From NCBI GenBank assembly GCA_036404255.1, contig DASWOP010000203.1:1-8439 (forward strand): DNA of 8,439 bases, in the 5' to 3' direction. Under the pieces are notes generated by a model. That model was not told the origin of the DNA. It did no database searches and saw only the letters and a program-made list of their open reading frames with translations. Positions 1 through 7,378 of the stretch are shown here, piece by piece. Each line of letters begins with the position of its first letter. Within the stretch, counting starts at the first letter, position 1. The position numbers and the translations under genes are program-made. This DNA comes from JARLFX01 sp036404255 (GTDB lineage Bacteria; Acidobacteriota; Terriglobia; Terriglobales; Acidobacteriaceae).

Positions 1-249
1 TTTATTGAGATTCGCTTTCGCTCCGGTATTCAAATTACGCGGCAACAGATCACGGAGTATTACCAGAAACAGATGTTGCCGGAGTATGCCAGGCAGAAGG
101 CTACGCCGCCTCCGATGGATGCACTGAGCGCCCGCATTGAAGAGGTGCTGCTACAGCGGGAGGTCACGTCCATGCTGAACGACTGGCTGAAGTCGCTGCG
201 CGATCAAGGAAGTGTACGCACATTGCATCCGGGAGAGGAGATGCCATGA
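1..249 (+). CDS. C-terminal fragment of a SurA-like periplasmic chaperone / peptidyl-prolyl isomerase family protein
   Basis: The open frame enters from the left edge and ends at TGA 247-249, so only the last 82 residues are visible. The piece is hydrophilic and probably helical. It starts with IEIRFRSGIQITRQQITEYY, passes a short proline run (ATPPPM, residues 34-39) and ends with a helix-like segment, IEEVLLQREVTSMLNDWLKSL (residues 46-66 region). This resembles the C-terminal part of SurA N-terminal-domain proteins in acidobacteria, where the segment after the central domain has a tyrosine-rich helix and a closing WLKSLR-type helix. No parvulin catalytic domain is visible, so isomerase activity cannot be judged. 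The gene overlaps tamB by four bases, and the pairing fits a role in escorting or assembling outer-membrane proteins in the periplasm. The family call rests on remembered resemblance; the reading frame itself is certain. Confidence 0.6.
   Translation, partial: FIEIRFRSGIQITRQQITEYYQKQMLPEYARQKATPPPMDALSARIEEVLLQREVTSMLNDWLKSLRDQGSVRTLHPGEEMP
232..240 (+). promoter_or_regulatory. Shine-Dalgarno site for tamB
   Basis: GGAGAGGAG lies five bases before the ATG at 246 and inside the end of the upstream gene. It selects the ATG at 246 rather than the ATG at 241, which is in the upstream gene's frame, or the later in-frame ATG at 312, which lacks a comparable site. Confidence 0.7.
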
Positions 250-3200
250 GCGACAGCGAAGATTTGTTGCCAGGTTCTCCCGCGGAAGAAGAGACAGGTG
301 TTGCGCATAGCATGGAGCCCGATGCTGAACCGCCTGCGCCGTTGCGTAAACGGTGGTTGCGTCGCACGTTGTTAGGTGTTGCCGGTGTGCTGGTGGTTGT
401 GTTGGCGCTGATCGGCGCAGCGTCGTGGTATGTGTCAACGACTGAGTTTCAGCAGAAGGTCCGCCACCGGGTGATCGCACTGCTGGAGCAGGCAACGGGC
501 GGACGCGTGGAGCTACAGGGCTTTCACTTCAGCTTGTGGCGGCTGGACGCAGTAGCCGAGCACCTGGTGATTCATGGATTGGAAGGGCCGGGTGAGGCGC
601 CGTATCTACAGGCCGACCGGATCGAGATACGGCTGCAGATCAGGAGCTTTCTTTCGCAATCCGCGGGCGCGCACCTGGTGAACGACAATAGCATTGCATC
701 GCACATTGCGCTGAATCTGCTGCAGGTGGACAGGCCGCAGGCACACCTCATCATCTATCCGGATGGCTCGACCAACCAGCCTACGCCGAAGACGAAGAGT
801 GAAAGCAATAAGCCGGTGGCGGATACGCTGCTCGATCTGGAAGCGGAGAGCGTGGTGGTGAACAACGGAGTGGTGCTGCTGAATGACAGAGCGATTCCGT
901 TCAACGTGGATGCACGGGACCTGGATGCGAATGTGCAGTACCAGATGAGCGGTGATCTTTACGCGATCCACGTGGGGCTGAGCGATCTGCGGACCACGAT
1001 GAAGAAAGAGCCGACGGTGCAGTCTCGGCTGGCGGCGGACGTGACGTTTGCGCGGCATGCGATGGAGATCAAGCGCTTTGAGTTCGACACAGGCAAGCGT
1101 TCGCAGTTGATCCTGACGGGGTCGCTGAAAGACTTCAATCATCCTGCATGGCAGGTTGCAGCGAAGGGCACAGTGGAACTGAAGCAGGTATCGGCGATCA
1201 GCGGGTTGGATGGACTGACGGGCGGCATCGTCGATCTGAAGCTCGATGGACATAGCTGCAGCGATGCGGAGATTGCAGCGGGGCGAGCGAAGGCGGGTAC
1301 GGCGCGAGCGTCGTCTCAGAAAGACACGAATACATATCACTGGGGCCGTTGCGATGAGGCGTATGCCATCACTGGCGTGGCGCGACTGAGCAAGGCGGGC
1401 TACAGCGATCCCGATGTGCGCATCCACGACGTGGATGGCGGCGCGAAGATACGGGCGACGCCATCGGTGCTGCAACTGGCGGAGATGGAGGCGTATCTGC
1501 CGGGTGGCGGAAGCGTGACCGGCGCGATGCACATTGATAACTGGCTGGGGCCGACGGATGGCGTGACGCACAAGGTGAAGGTGGTGCGGAAGACGGCTGG
1601 GGGCGGGGAAGCGATTGTGAAGATCGAGCCGGGAACGCTGCATGCGTATATCGATGCACAGACCACGGCGATTCCGCTGCGCACCGTTATGGAATTCACA
1701 GCGCCGAAGGGCTACGGTGATCTGGGATTTGATACGGCTGAGACCGGGCCCGTCCACGTGGAGTGGGGCGACGGCGGCGAGACGGTGATTGTGAACGGCA
1801 ACCTGACCTTTGCGCCGACGGGAGTGAAGCATCCGGGCATGCGCTCTGATGTGCCGGTAACAGGGACGGTGCTGGCGCAGTATCGCGGCGGCAATGAGAC
1901 GGTGGCGATTGCCAGCATCCATGTGCAGACGCCTGCGACAACGCTGGATGCAGGCGGCATCCTGGGCGTGGACACGGGCGATCCGCTGACGCAGTTAAAG
2001 GCGGATCTGACGACGCACGACCTGGGCGAGTTCGACCAGCTCTTCCGCACGCTGGGGCTGGAGTACAACGGGAAGCGCGGCATGGATGCGGTGCCGCTCA
2101 AGCTGCATGGGGACGTGCATTTCACCGGTACTGCTTCCGGGCCGGTGGAGATGCTGGACATCAAAGGGCATGTGGAAGGGAAGAACCTGGAGTTGTTGAT
2201 GCCGGCAAGCACTACTCCACCTCCACCGCCCCCAGTCAAACCAATCACGGAAAGGCTGGCGAGCTATTTTCGTTCGAGCAATACGCCGGCCTATGTGCCG
2301 CCGCCACCAGAGATCCGTCACATCCTGATCGACTCGGTTGTGGGCGATGCGGACTATACGCCGGCGGAGTTGAAGATCACGAACTCTACGGTGAAGCGCG
2401 GGACGCTGACGCTGTCTGCGACAGGCAAGGCATTGCCGCACCGCGTGCTCACGCGCAAGGGCGTGGTGGATTACAACTGGGATGATGCCACGGTGGTGGA
2501 CGCAACGGTGGATATGCCGCAGGCCCAGGCATCGGACCTGCTGGACATCGTGGGAATGAAGTTGCAACTCAGCGGCAAGGTGCAGATGCATGCACATGTG
2601 ACCGGGACACTGGGCAACCTGGATGGCAATGGAAACGTGCTGCTCACGGATGGCGTGTTGTATGGCGAACCGTATCAGCGAGCGGAGTTTGCACTGAGCG
2701 CGGCGGGACAGGATATTCGAGTGACGCACGCCGCGCTGGTGCTGCACGGCGCACAGATTACAGGCACTGGTGATTACGACCTGAAGAGTGAACATCTGCG
2801 GGCGCATGTGCAGGCAGATAATTTGAAGCTCTCGCAGTTCCAGACGGTGGCGGCTTCGAAGTATCCCGTGGACGGCAAGCTGACGCTGCTGGCGGATGCG
2901 GATGGAACGATGCAACAGCCGGGGCTGCGCGCCACCGTGCATCTAACCAACCTGACGCTGGGCAGTGAGCAGATGGGCGGGTTAACCGCGGAGATGCATA
3001 GCCAGGGGAGCACGCTCTTCTTTGCCGCGAATTCTGAATTGAGCAGTGGGCGGCTCTACCTGGGGGGCAAGACAGAGTTGACGGGAAATTACCAGACGGA
3101 AGCGAAGCTGGAGCTGACGGCTTTCAATGTGGATAGCCTGTTGAAGCTGTACGCGCCGAAGGGCATGGCCGGACACTCTTCCATCGGCGGAGTGATCACG

Positions 3201-4694
3201 CTGAACGGGCCGCTGGCTGCTCCGCAGCAGTTGAATGGAACGGCGGAGATTAACCATTTTGACGCGAACCTATCGGGGATTGAACTACAGGCACCGCAGC
3301 CGATTCGAGCCAGTCTGCAGAATGGTTTGCTGCGGATTGATCAGGCCCATATTACCGGCCCAGATACGGATCTGAAGGCGACAGGGACGGCGCAACTATT
3401 CAACACGGGCAGCGCGTCCGGGAAGCTGAGCATGCATGCCGAGGGTAATGTGAACATGAAGCTGGTGCAGGTCGTGGACCCAGACATTCTGTCCAGCGGG
3501 CGCGTCGAGCTCTCCATGAATGCGGGCGGCACGATGAGCGCACCGAGCCTGAGCGGCAAGGTTCAGTTTCACGATGTGGCGATGGCGCTGGAAGATATTC
3601 CAAATGGTTTGAGCCAGATGAATGGAACGCTGGTGTTCACGGAGAACCGGCTGCAGGTGCAGACGCTAACGGCGATGACCGGCGGCGGGCTGCTGAAGAT
3701 TGGCGGCTTCATGACGTACAAGAACGGATTCTTCGCCGATCTGACGGCTACTGGAGACAACGTTCGGGTACGGTACAACGGACTGAGTTCGACAGCGAAT
3801 GCGAATTTGAGGCTGCAGGGTTCCACGTCGAGCGCGCTATTGAGCGGCAACATTCTGATCACGCGATTTGGAATCGGACCGGACTTTGACTTTGCGGCTT
3901 TCGCCGGACCGGCTGCACTGCCTGCGCCGCCTGATCCGAATGCGCCGTCCAGCCATATCCGGCTGCAGGTGCATGTGACCTCGTCGCCGCAGTTGGATTT
4001 TCAGAATTCGTATGCCAAGCTTGCCGGCATGGTGGATTTGAATATCGGCGGCACGATTGCAGTGCCCACGGTGCTGGGGCGGATCACGGTGACGGATGGC
4101 AGCGCGAAGTTTGCGGGGCAGACGTATCAATTGCAGCGCGGCAATATTTATTTCACCAACCCAGTTCGCATCGATCCGCAGATTGACGTGGATGCCACGA
4201 CGCGGGTGGAGAACTACGATGTGACGGTGGGCGTGCATGGAACGTCGAGCAATCTGAAGCCGACGTACCGCTCGGAACCGCCGCTCTCTGAGACGGACAT
4301 CTTTGCGCTGCTGGCGCTGGGCCGTACGCAGGAAGAGGCGCAGATCTATCAGCAGCAGCAGACTTCACAGGGCGTGGACCCGACGACGAGTGCGCTGCTG
4401 GGCGGCGCGCTGAATGCGACGGTGAGCAACCGGGTGGAGAAGCTGTTTGGCGTGGGAAGCGTGAAGATCGATCCGTCGTTCGTGGGCACGCTGGGGACAT
4501 CGTCCGCGCGCATTACGGTGGAGCAGCAGCTCTCGCGCAACCTGACGGTGACCTATGCGACGAACGTGAATGAGACGGCGCAGCAGTTGATCCAACTGCA
4601 GTTGAACCTGACGGATAATGTCTCCGTGGTGGCGGCGCGCGACGAAACGGGCGTGTTCAGCACGGTGCTGAAGATCCGGCACCGGTACCGGTAG
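246..4694 (+). CDS. tamB: TamB-type translocation/assembly or lipid-transport protein (AsmA-like, DUF490 C-terminal domain)
   Basis: This is a 1482-residue inner-membrane-anchored periplasmic protein of the TamB/AsmA-like family. The family forms a long beta-groove bridging the periplasm and is implicated in outer-membrane protein assembly and phospholipid transport. The first 33 residues are acidic and proline-rich; a basic patch (RKRWLRR, 34-40) then precedes one membrane helix at about 41-63, giving an N-in topology. An AsmA-like segment (RVELQGFHFSLWRLDAV, starting near 90) follows, then hundreds of residues of repeated short beta-strands. A proline-rich stretch (six prolines 658-663, four more 685-688) interrupts the middle. 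The C-terminal domain, roughly 1150-1482, carries the typical signature: GRITVTDGSAKFAGQTYQL near 1279, then the PPLSETDIFALLALGRT stretch, ending in strands that close on KIRHRYR. Escherichia coli TamB is about 1260 residues, so this form is longer. Only two cysteines occur, C338 and C369. The start overlaps the upstream stop (ATGA) and has a good ribosome site. No TamA/BamA gene is in view. Confidence 0.93.
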   Translation: MSDSEDLLPGSPAEEETGVAHSMEPDAEPPAPLRKRWLRRTLLGVAGVLVVVLALIGAASWYVSTTEFQQKVRHRVIALLEQATGGRVELQGFHFSLWRLDAVAEHLVIHGLEGPGEAPYLQADRIEIRLQIRSFLSQSAGAHLVNDNSIASHIALNLLQVDRPQAHLIIYPDGSTNQPTPKTKSESNKPVADTLLDLEAESVVVNNGVVLLNDRAIPFNVDARDLDANVQYQMSGDLYAIHVGLSDLRTTMKKEPTVQSRLAADVTFARHAMEIKRFEFDTGKRSQLILTGSLKDFNHPAWQVAAKGTVELKQVSAISGLDGLTGGIVDLKLDGHSCSDAEIAAGRAKAGTARASSQKDTNTYHWGRCDEAYAITGVARLSKAGYSDPDVRIHDVDGGAKIRATPSVLQLAEMEAYLPGGGSVTGAMHIDNWLGPTDGVTHKVKVVRKTAGGGEAIVKIEPGTLHAYIDAQTTAIPLRTVMEFTAPKGYGDLGFDTAETGPVHVEWGDGGETVIVNGNLTFAPTGVKHPGMRSDVPVTGTVLAQYRGGNETVAIASIHVQTPATTLDAGGILGVDTGDPLTQLKADLTTHDLGEFDQLFRTLGLEYNGKRGMDAVPLKLHGDVHFTGTASGPVEMLDIKGHVEGKNLELLMPASTTPPPPPPVKPITERLASYFRSSNTPAYVPPPPEIRHILIDSVVGDADYTPAELKITNSTVKRGTLTLSATGKALPHRVLTRKGVVDYNWDDATVVDATVDMPQAQASDLLDIVGMKLQLSGKVQMHAHVTGTLGNLDGNGNVLLTDGVLYGEPYQRAEFALSAAGQDIRVTHAALVLHGAQITGTGDYDLKSEHLRAHVQADNLKLSQFQTVAASKYPVDGKLTLLADADGTMQQPGLRATVHLTNLTLGSEQMGGLTAEMHSQGSTLFFAANSELSSGRLYLGGKTELTGNYQTEAKLELTAFNVDSLLKLYAPKGMAGHSSIGGVITLNGPLAAPQQLNGTAEINHFDANLSGIELQAPQPIRASLQNGLLRIDQAHITGPDTDLKATGTAQLFNTGSASGKLSMHAEGNVNMKLVQVVDPDILSSGRVELSMNAGGTMSAPSLSGKVQFHDVAMALEDIPNGLSQMNGTLVFTENRLQVQTLTAMTGGGLLKIGGFMTYKNGFFADLTATGDNVRVRYNGLSSTANANLRLQGSTSSALLSGNILITRFGIGPDFDFAAFAGPAALPAPPDPNAPSSHIRLQVHVTSSPQLDFQNSYAKLAGMVDLNIGGTIAVPTVLGRITVTDGSAKFAGQTYQLQRGNIYFTNPVRIDPQIDVDATTRVENYDVTVGVHGTSSNLKPTYRSEPPLSETDIFALLALGRTQEEAQIYQQQQTSQGVDPTTSALLGGALNATVSNRVEKLFGVGSVKIDPSFVGTLGTSSARITVEQQLSRNLTVTYATNVNETAQQLIQLQLNLTDNVSVVAARDETGVFSTVLKIRHRYR

Positions 4695-4726
4695 GGGCGG
4701 ATTGACGCTTAACGGCACAGCCAAAA

Positions 4727-4764
4727 GCGAGAAGCAGATTCTTCGCTACGCTCAGAATGACAAT
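4727..4764 (-). repeat. Dispersed intergenic repeat of the 'HSERSEES' type
   Basis: On the minus strand this reads TGTCATTCTGAGCG, then TAGCGAAGAATCTGC, then a short tail. In one minus frame it translates to CHSERSEESASRF, the well-known false peptide found in many spurious hypothetical proteins from acidobacteria and other phyla. The central 21 bases (4738-4758) form an imperfect inverted repeat, ATTCT at one end and AGAAT at the other, which could fold as a small hairpin. The boundaries are approximate because only one copy is in the window. Its function is unknown; the recognition is from memory of the motif. Confidence 0.65.
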
Positions 4765-4776
4765 GTTTGAAGTTTA

Positions 4777-4810
4777 CGGTGTGCAGGATTGCGGTGCGCA
4801 GGACAGCGGT
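4777..4810 (+). repeat. Short tandem repeat, 15-bp unit, about 2.3 copies
   Basis: CGGTGTGCAGGATTG (4777-4791) is followed directly by CGGTGCGCAGGACAG (4792-4806) and a partial third unit, CGGT (4807-4810). The two full units differ at three positions. The array ends 19 bases before the kinase start. It could be a local duplication or paired binding sites; nothing in the sequence decides between these. Confidence 0.55.
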
Positions 4811-4829
4811 CTCAGCGTAAAGTAGAGAC

Positions 4830-6218
4830 GTGATCGAGCCCAAACTCATCCTCATCACCCTGCTCGTTAAACTGGGCGTGGCGGCGGCTGTTTCCAGCGC
4901 GCTTGCCCGTTCAGAGACGTTCAAGGATCTGCTGCTCTCTGCCCGGCGAACTCCGGCGGAGAGCTTGAAGTTGCTGGCGTGGATATGCGTTCCGCTGACG
5001 CTGGGCGTGTGGGTTCGGGTGATTGTGCCGAACTTTCTGGCGGCGGATCTATCCTTTGAGGCGACGGTTCTGCTGGGACTGCTGACAGGGCCGTGGTGGG
5101 GCATGCTGGGCGGGCTGGCACTGTCTATTCCGGCAGTGCGGCATCACGAATATCTTGCGCCGGTGGTGAACCTCGGCGTGGCTGCCGTTGCAGGCACCTT
5201 CCGGCACTTTGCGGCGATGGAAGACATCTGGTCGTTTTCGCCGCTGATCGATCTGAGCATCTATCGCTGGATACGCCGCAACCTGCGGCAACCGCAATTG
5301 GATCGCCAGGTATTTCTGCTGGTGCTGATTAGCTGCATGAGCTTCGCTGTGAGCCTGACTGCAATTTGGAGGCCGCGGCGCTACTTCGGGCTTTACTCCA
5401 CTTCGTGGCCGATTGAGCTGGCGATCTGCCTGTGTTCGCCGGTGGTGGTTGGCATCCCGCTGAAGATATGGCATGCGATTCGCATTGAGCGGAAGCTGAA
5501 GGAGCAGGAACGGCTACTGCTGGAGGCGAGGCTGGATGCGCTGCAGCGGCAGATCAATCCGCATTTTCTCTTCAACACGCTGAACTCGATTGGTTCGCTG
5601 GTGCGTTTCAAGCCGGAGCTGGCGCGGGAGATGATCGTAAAGCTGGCGAACATTCTGCGCACGCTGCTGAAGGACCGCGAAGCATTTGTACCCTTCAGCG
5701 AAGAGTTGGCGTTTACGGAAGATTATCTGGCGATCGAGGTGGTTCGCTTTGGCGAGAAGTTGCGGGTGGTGAAAGAGATTGCGCCGGAATCGCTGCCGCT
5801 GATCGTGCCCAGCATGCTGCTGCAGCCGCTGATCGAGAACAGCATCAAGCATGGATTGGAGCCGCGCATCAGCGGTGGCACCATTACGCTGCGCAGCCGC
5901 GTGGAGAGTGAGATGCTGGTGCTGGAGGTGGAAGACGACGGCGTGGGCATGTTGCCGGAGGGTAGCCGGGCGAGTGCGATGGCAGCGCGGCGAGGCGGAA
6001 ACGGCATTGGGCTGCGCAATGTGCGTGAACGCGTGGAGATGCTGTATGGCACAGGCAATGAAGGTAGCCACGCAAGTTCGCAGGAGCCGTGTGCGCGGAT
6101 TGAGATCAACAGCAGGCCGGGCCGCGGGACCAGAATTGTGCTGTGGCTGCCGATTTTAGCTGAGACGATGCGGCTGCAACAGGCGCGGACATCTGCTGGC
6201 GAGGGAACGGAACGCTAG
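4830..6218 (+). CDS. LytS/YehU-type membrane sensor histidine kinase
   Basis: This 462-residue protein is an inner-membrane sensor kinase, which autophosphorylates a histidine and passes the phosphate to a response regulator, usually of the LytTR class. The N-terminal half is hydrophobic, with about six possible membrane segments (near 5-25, 46-66, 77-100, 107-124, 160-180, 194-214). GLLTGPWWGMLGGLALS (83-99) matches the 5TMR-LYT sensor domain style. A linker helix (218-240) leads to the H-box QINPHFLFNTLN, with phospho-acceptor H245. The ATP-binding part has the N-box LIENSIKHG (N337), the G1 box EDDGVGM (368-374) and the G2 box GNGIGLRNV (390-398). All catalytic motifs are present. The start is GTG at 4830; an in-frame TAA at 4818-4820 rules out a longer form, and the ribosome site (GTAGAG) is weak. 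No LytTR regulator is adjacent: the next gene converges on this one and shares the stop region. The ligand is unknown. Confidence 0.9.
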   Translation: MIEPKLILITLLVKLGVAAAVSSALARSETFKDLLLSARRTPAESLKLLAWICVPLTLGVWVRVIVPNFLAADLSFEATVLLGLLTGPWWGMLGGLALSIPAVRHHEYLAPVVNLGVAAVAGTFRHFAAMEDIWSFSPLIDLSIYRWIRRNLRQPQLDRQVFLLVLISCMSFAVSLTAIWRPRRYFGLYSTSWPIELAICLCSPVVVGIPLKIWHAIRIERKLKEQERLLLEARLDALQRQINPHFLFNTLNSIGSLVRFKPELAREMIVKLANILRTLLKDREAFVPFSEELAFTEDYLAIEVVRFGEKLRVVKEIAPESLPLIVPSMLLQPLIENSIKHGLEPRISGGTITLRSRVESEMLVLEVEDDGVGMLPEGSRASAMAARRGGNGIGLRNVRERVEMLYGTGNEGSHASSQEPCARIEINSRPGRGTRIVLWLPILAETMRLQQARTSAGEGTER

Positions 6219-7378
6219 AGCGAAAGCGACGGCGCGCGCATCACGGGCTGACGGAGTACACGCTGGTAAAACTGCTCATACAAAGGGATCACGCGGGAAG
6301 CGCAGAATTGCTCCTGCGCTGTTTTGCGCGCTGCTTTCGCCATGGTCTGCAACTTCGCGTTATCCGATAACAACTCAATAGCCGCCTGTGACATGGCAGC
6401 TACGTCGCCAACAGGGAAGAGCAGACCGTTGTGGCCATGCTCAATTAACTCCGGGACGCCGCCAACGTTGGTGGCGATGGTGGGAACTTCGCAAGCCATC
6501 GCTTCCAGGGCTGCGAGACCGAAGGATTCCATTTCGCTGGGCATCAACATGAGGTCGGCGAGCGGAAGCAATTCATTCACGGCATCCTGCTTGCCCAGGA
6601 AGTGAACGCGCTCGAAAATGCCAAGGCGCTTTGCGAGCCATTCTGCTTCGGAGCGGTTGGGGCCGTCGCCAATCATCATCAGGCGCGCGGGAATTTTTTC
6701 TGCAACGTGAGCGAAGATGCGTATCACCTCGGGGACGCGCTTGATGGGACGGAAGTTGGAGAGATGCACCAGAAGCTTCTCGTTATCGGCGGCGAAGCGG
6801 GGGCGTTGTGCTGCGACTGATTCGGCGCGGCGCACGTAGAAGTCGCAGTTCACGAAGTTGCGAATGACTTCGATTTCACGGGTGATGCCGAAGTCTTCGA
6901 CCGTGCGCTCTTTGAGATCGTTCGAGATGGAGGTGACACCGTCGCTCTGCTCAATGCCGAGGCGGGTGATGGGAAGATAGGAGCGATCGAGACCAACCAG
7001 GGTGATATCCGTGCCGTGCAGCGTGGTGATGAAGGGCAGGCGCAGGCCGCGCGATTCCAGTATCTGGCGAGCGAGCAAGGCACTCACGGAGTGGGGGATG
7101 GCGTAGTGGACATGGAGCAGATCCAGTTCGTGCAACTCTGCTACTTCTGCCATGCGCGAGGCCAGAGCGAGATCGTAAGGCGGGTACTCAAACAGCGGAT
7201 AGTTGGATACGGGAACTTCGTGGTAGAAGATGTTCTTCTCGCGGCCTGTAAGGCGAAAGGGTTGCGAGTAAGTGATGAAGTGAACCTCGTGGCCGCGCTC
7301 TGCAAGCTCAATGCCCAGCTCTGTGGCGACGACTCCGCTGCCGCCGTAGGTGGGATAGCATGTGATGCCGATCTTCAT
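6215..7378 (-). CDS. bshA: BshA, N-acetyl-alpha-D-glucosaminyl L-malate synthase (GT4 glycosyltransferase)
   Basis: This 387-residue cytosolic GT4 enzyme is predicted to join UDP-GlcNAc and L-malate to form GlcNAc-malate, the first step of bacillithiol synthesis. The N-terminal domain opens with MKIGITCYPTYGGSG, the glycine loop typical of BshA, followed by HVHYAIPH (89-96) and TLHGTDITLVG (119-129). The C-terminal nucleotide-binding domain has SNFRPIKR (207-214), IGDGP (236-240) and the EX7E motif E284...E292 in ESFGLAALEAMA. Length and motif order are normal for the family. The open frame extends upstream to 7756, but that extension is low-complexity shadow of the deacetylase gene; the ATG at 7378 begins the conserved N-terminus and has GAGG four bases upstream (7383-7386). 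The start overlaps the stop of the upstream deacetylase gene, so translation is probably coupled. The stop is nested with that of the convergent kinase. Another GT4 activity is possible, but the motifs favour BshA. Confidence 0.9.
   Translation of the reverse strand: MKIGITCYPTYGGSGVVATELGIELAERGHEVHFITYSQPFRLTGREKNIFYHEVPVSNYPLFEYPPYDLALASRMAEVAELHELDLLHVHYAIPHSVSALLARQILESRGLRLPFITTLHGTDITLVGLDRSYLPITRLGIEQSDGVTSISNDLKERTVEDFGITREIEVIRNFVNCDFYVRRAESVAAQRPRFAADNEKLLVHLSNFRPIKRVPEVIRIFAHVAEKIPARLMMIGDGPNRSEAEWLAKRLGIFERVHFLGKQDAVNELLPLADLMLMPSEMESFGLAALEAMACEVPTIATNVGGVPELIEHGHNGLLFPVGDVAAMSQAAIELLSDNAKLQTMAKAARKTAQEQFCASRVIPLYEQFYQRVLRQPVMRAPSLSL

Larger units (their letters stand above)
4695..4829. 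other. Intergenic region between tamB and the histidine kinase gene
   Basis: These 135 bases hold the dispersed repeat and the 15-bp tandem duplication listed separately. I found no GC-rich hairpin followed by a T run after tamB, and no pair of good -35/-10 hexamers at normal spacing before the kinase. The kinase could be read through from tamB or use a promoter I cannot recognise. A minus-strand open frame crossing this gap reads through the repeat and is not a gene. Confidence 0.5.

Noticed and set aside
606..1922. Long minus-strand open frame (438 codons) opposite tamB, and a similar one at 1995-2942
   Set aside because: Both are antisense shadows of the GC-rich tamB codon pattern, with arginine/histidine/glutamine-rich low-complexity products and no recognisable domain.
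4681..4692. Perfect 12-bp palindrome ACCGGTACCGGT at the end of tamB as a terminator
   Set aside because: It has no loop and no following T run, and it encodes the closing tamB residues; better read as coding sequence with a chance palindrome.
4709..5104. Minus-strand open frame ending in CHSERSEES
   Set aside because: It is the usual spurious frame created by the dispersed repeat plus antisense of the kinase start; not a protein gene.
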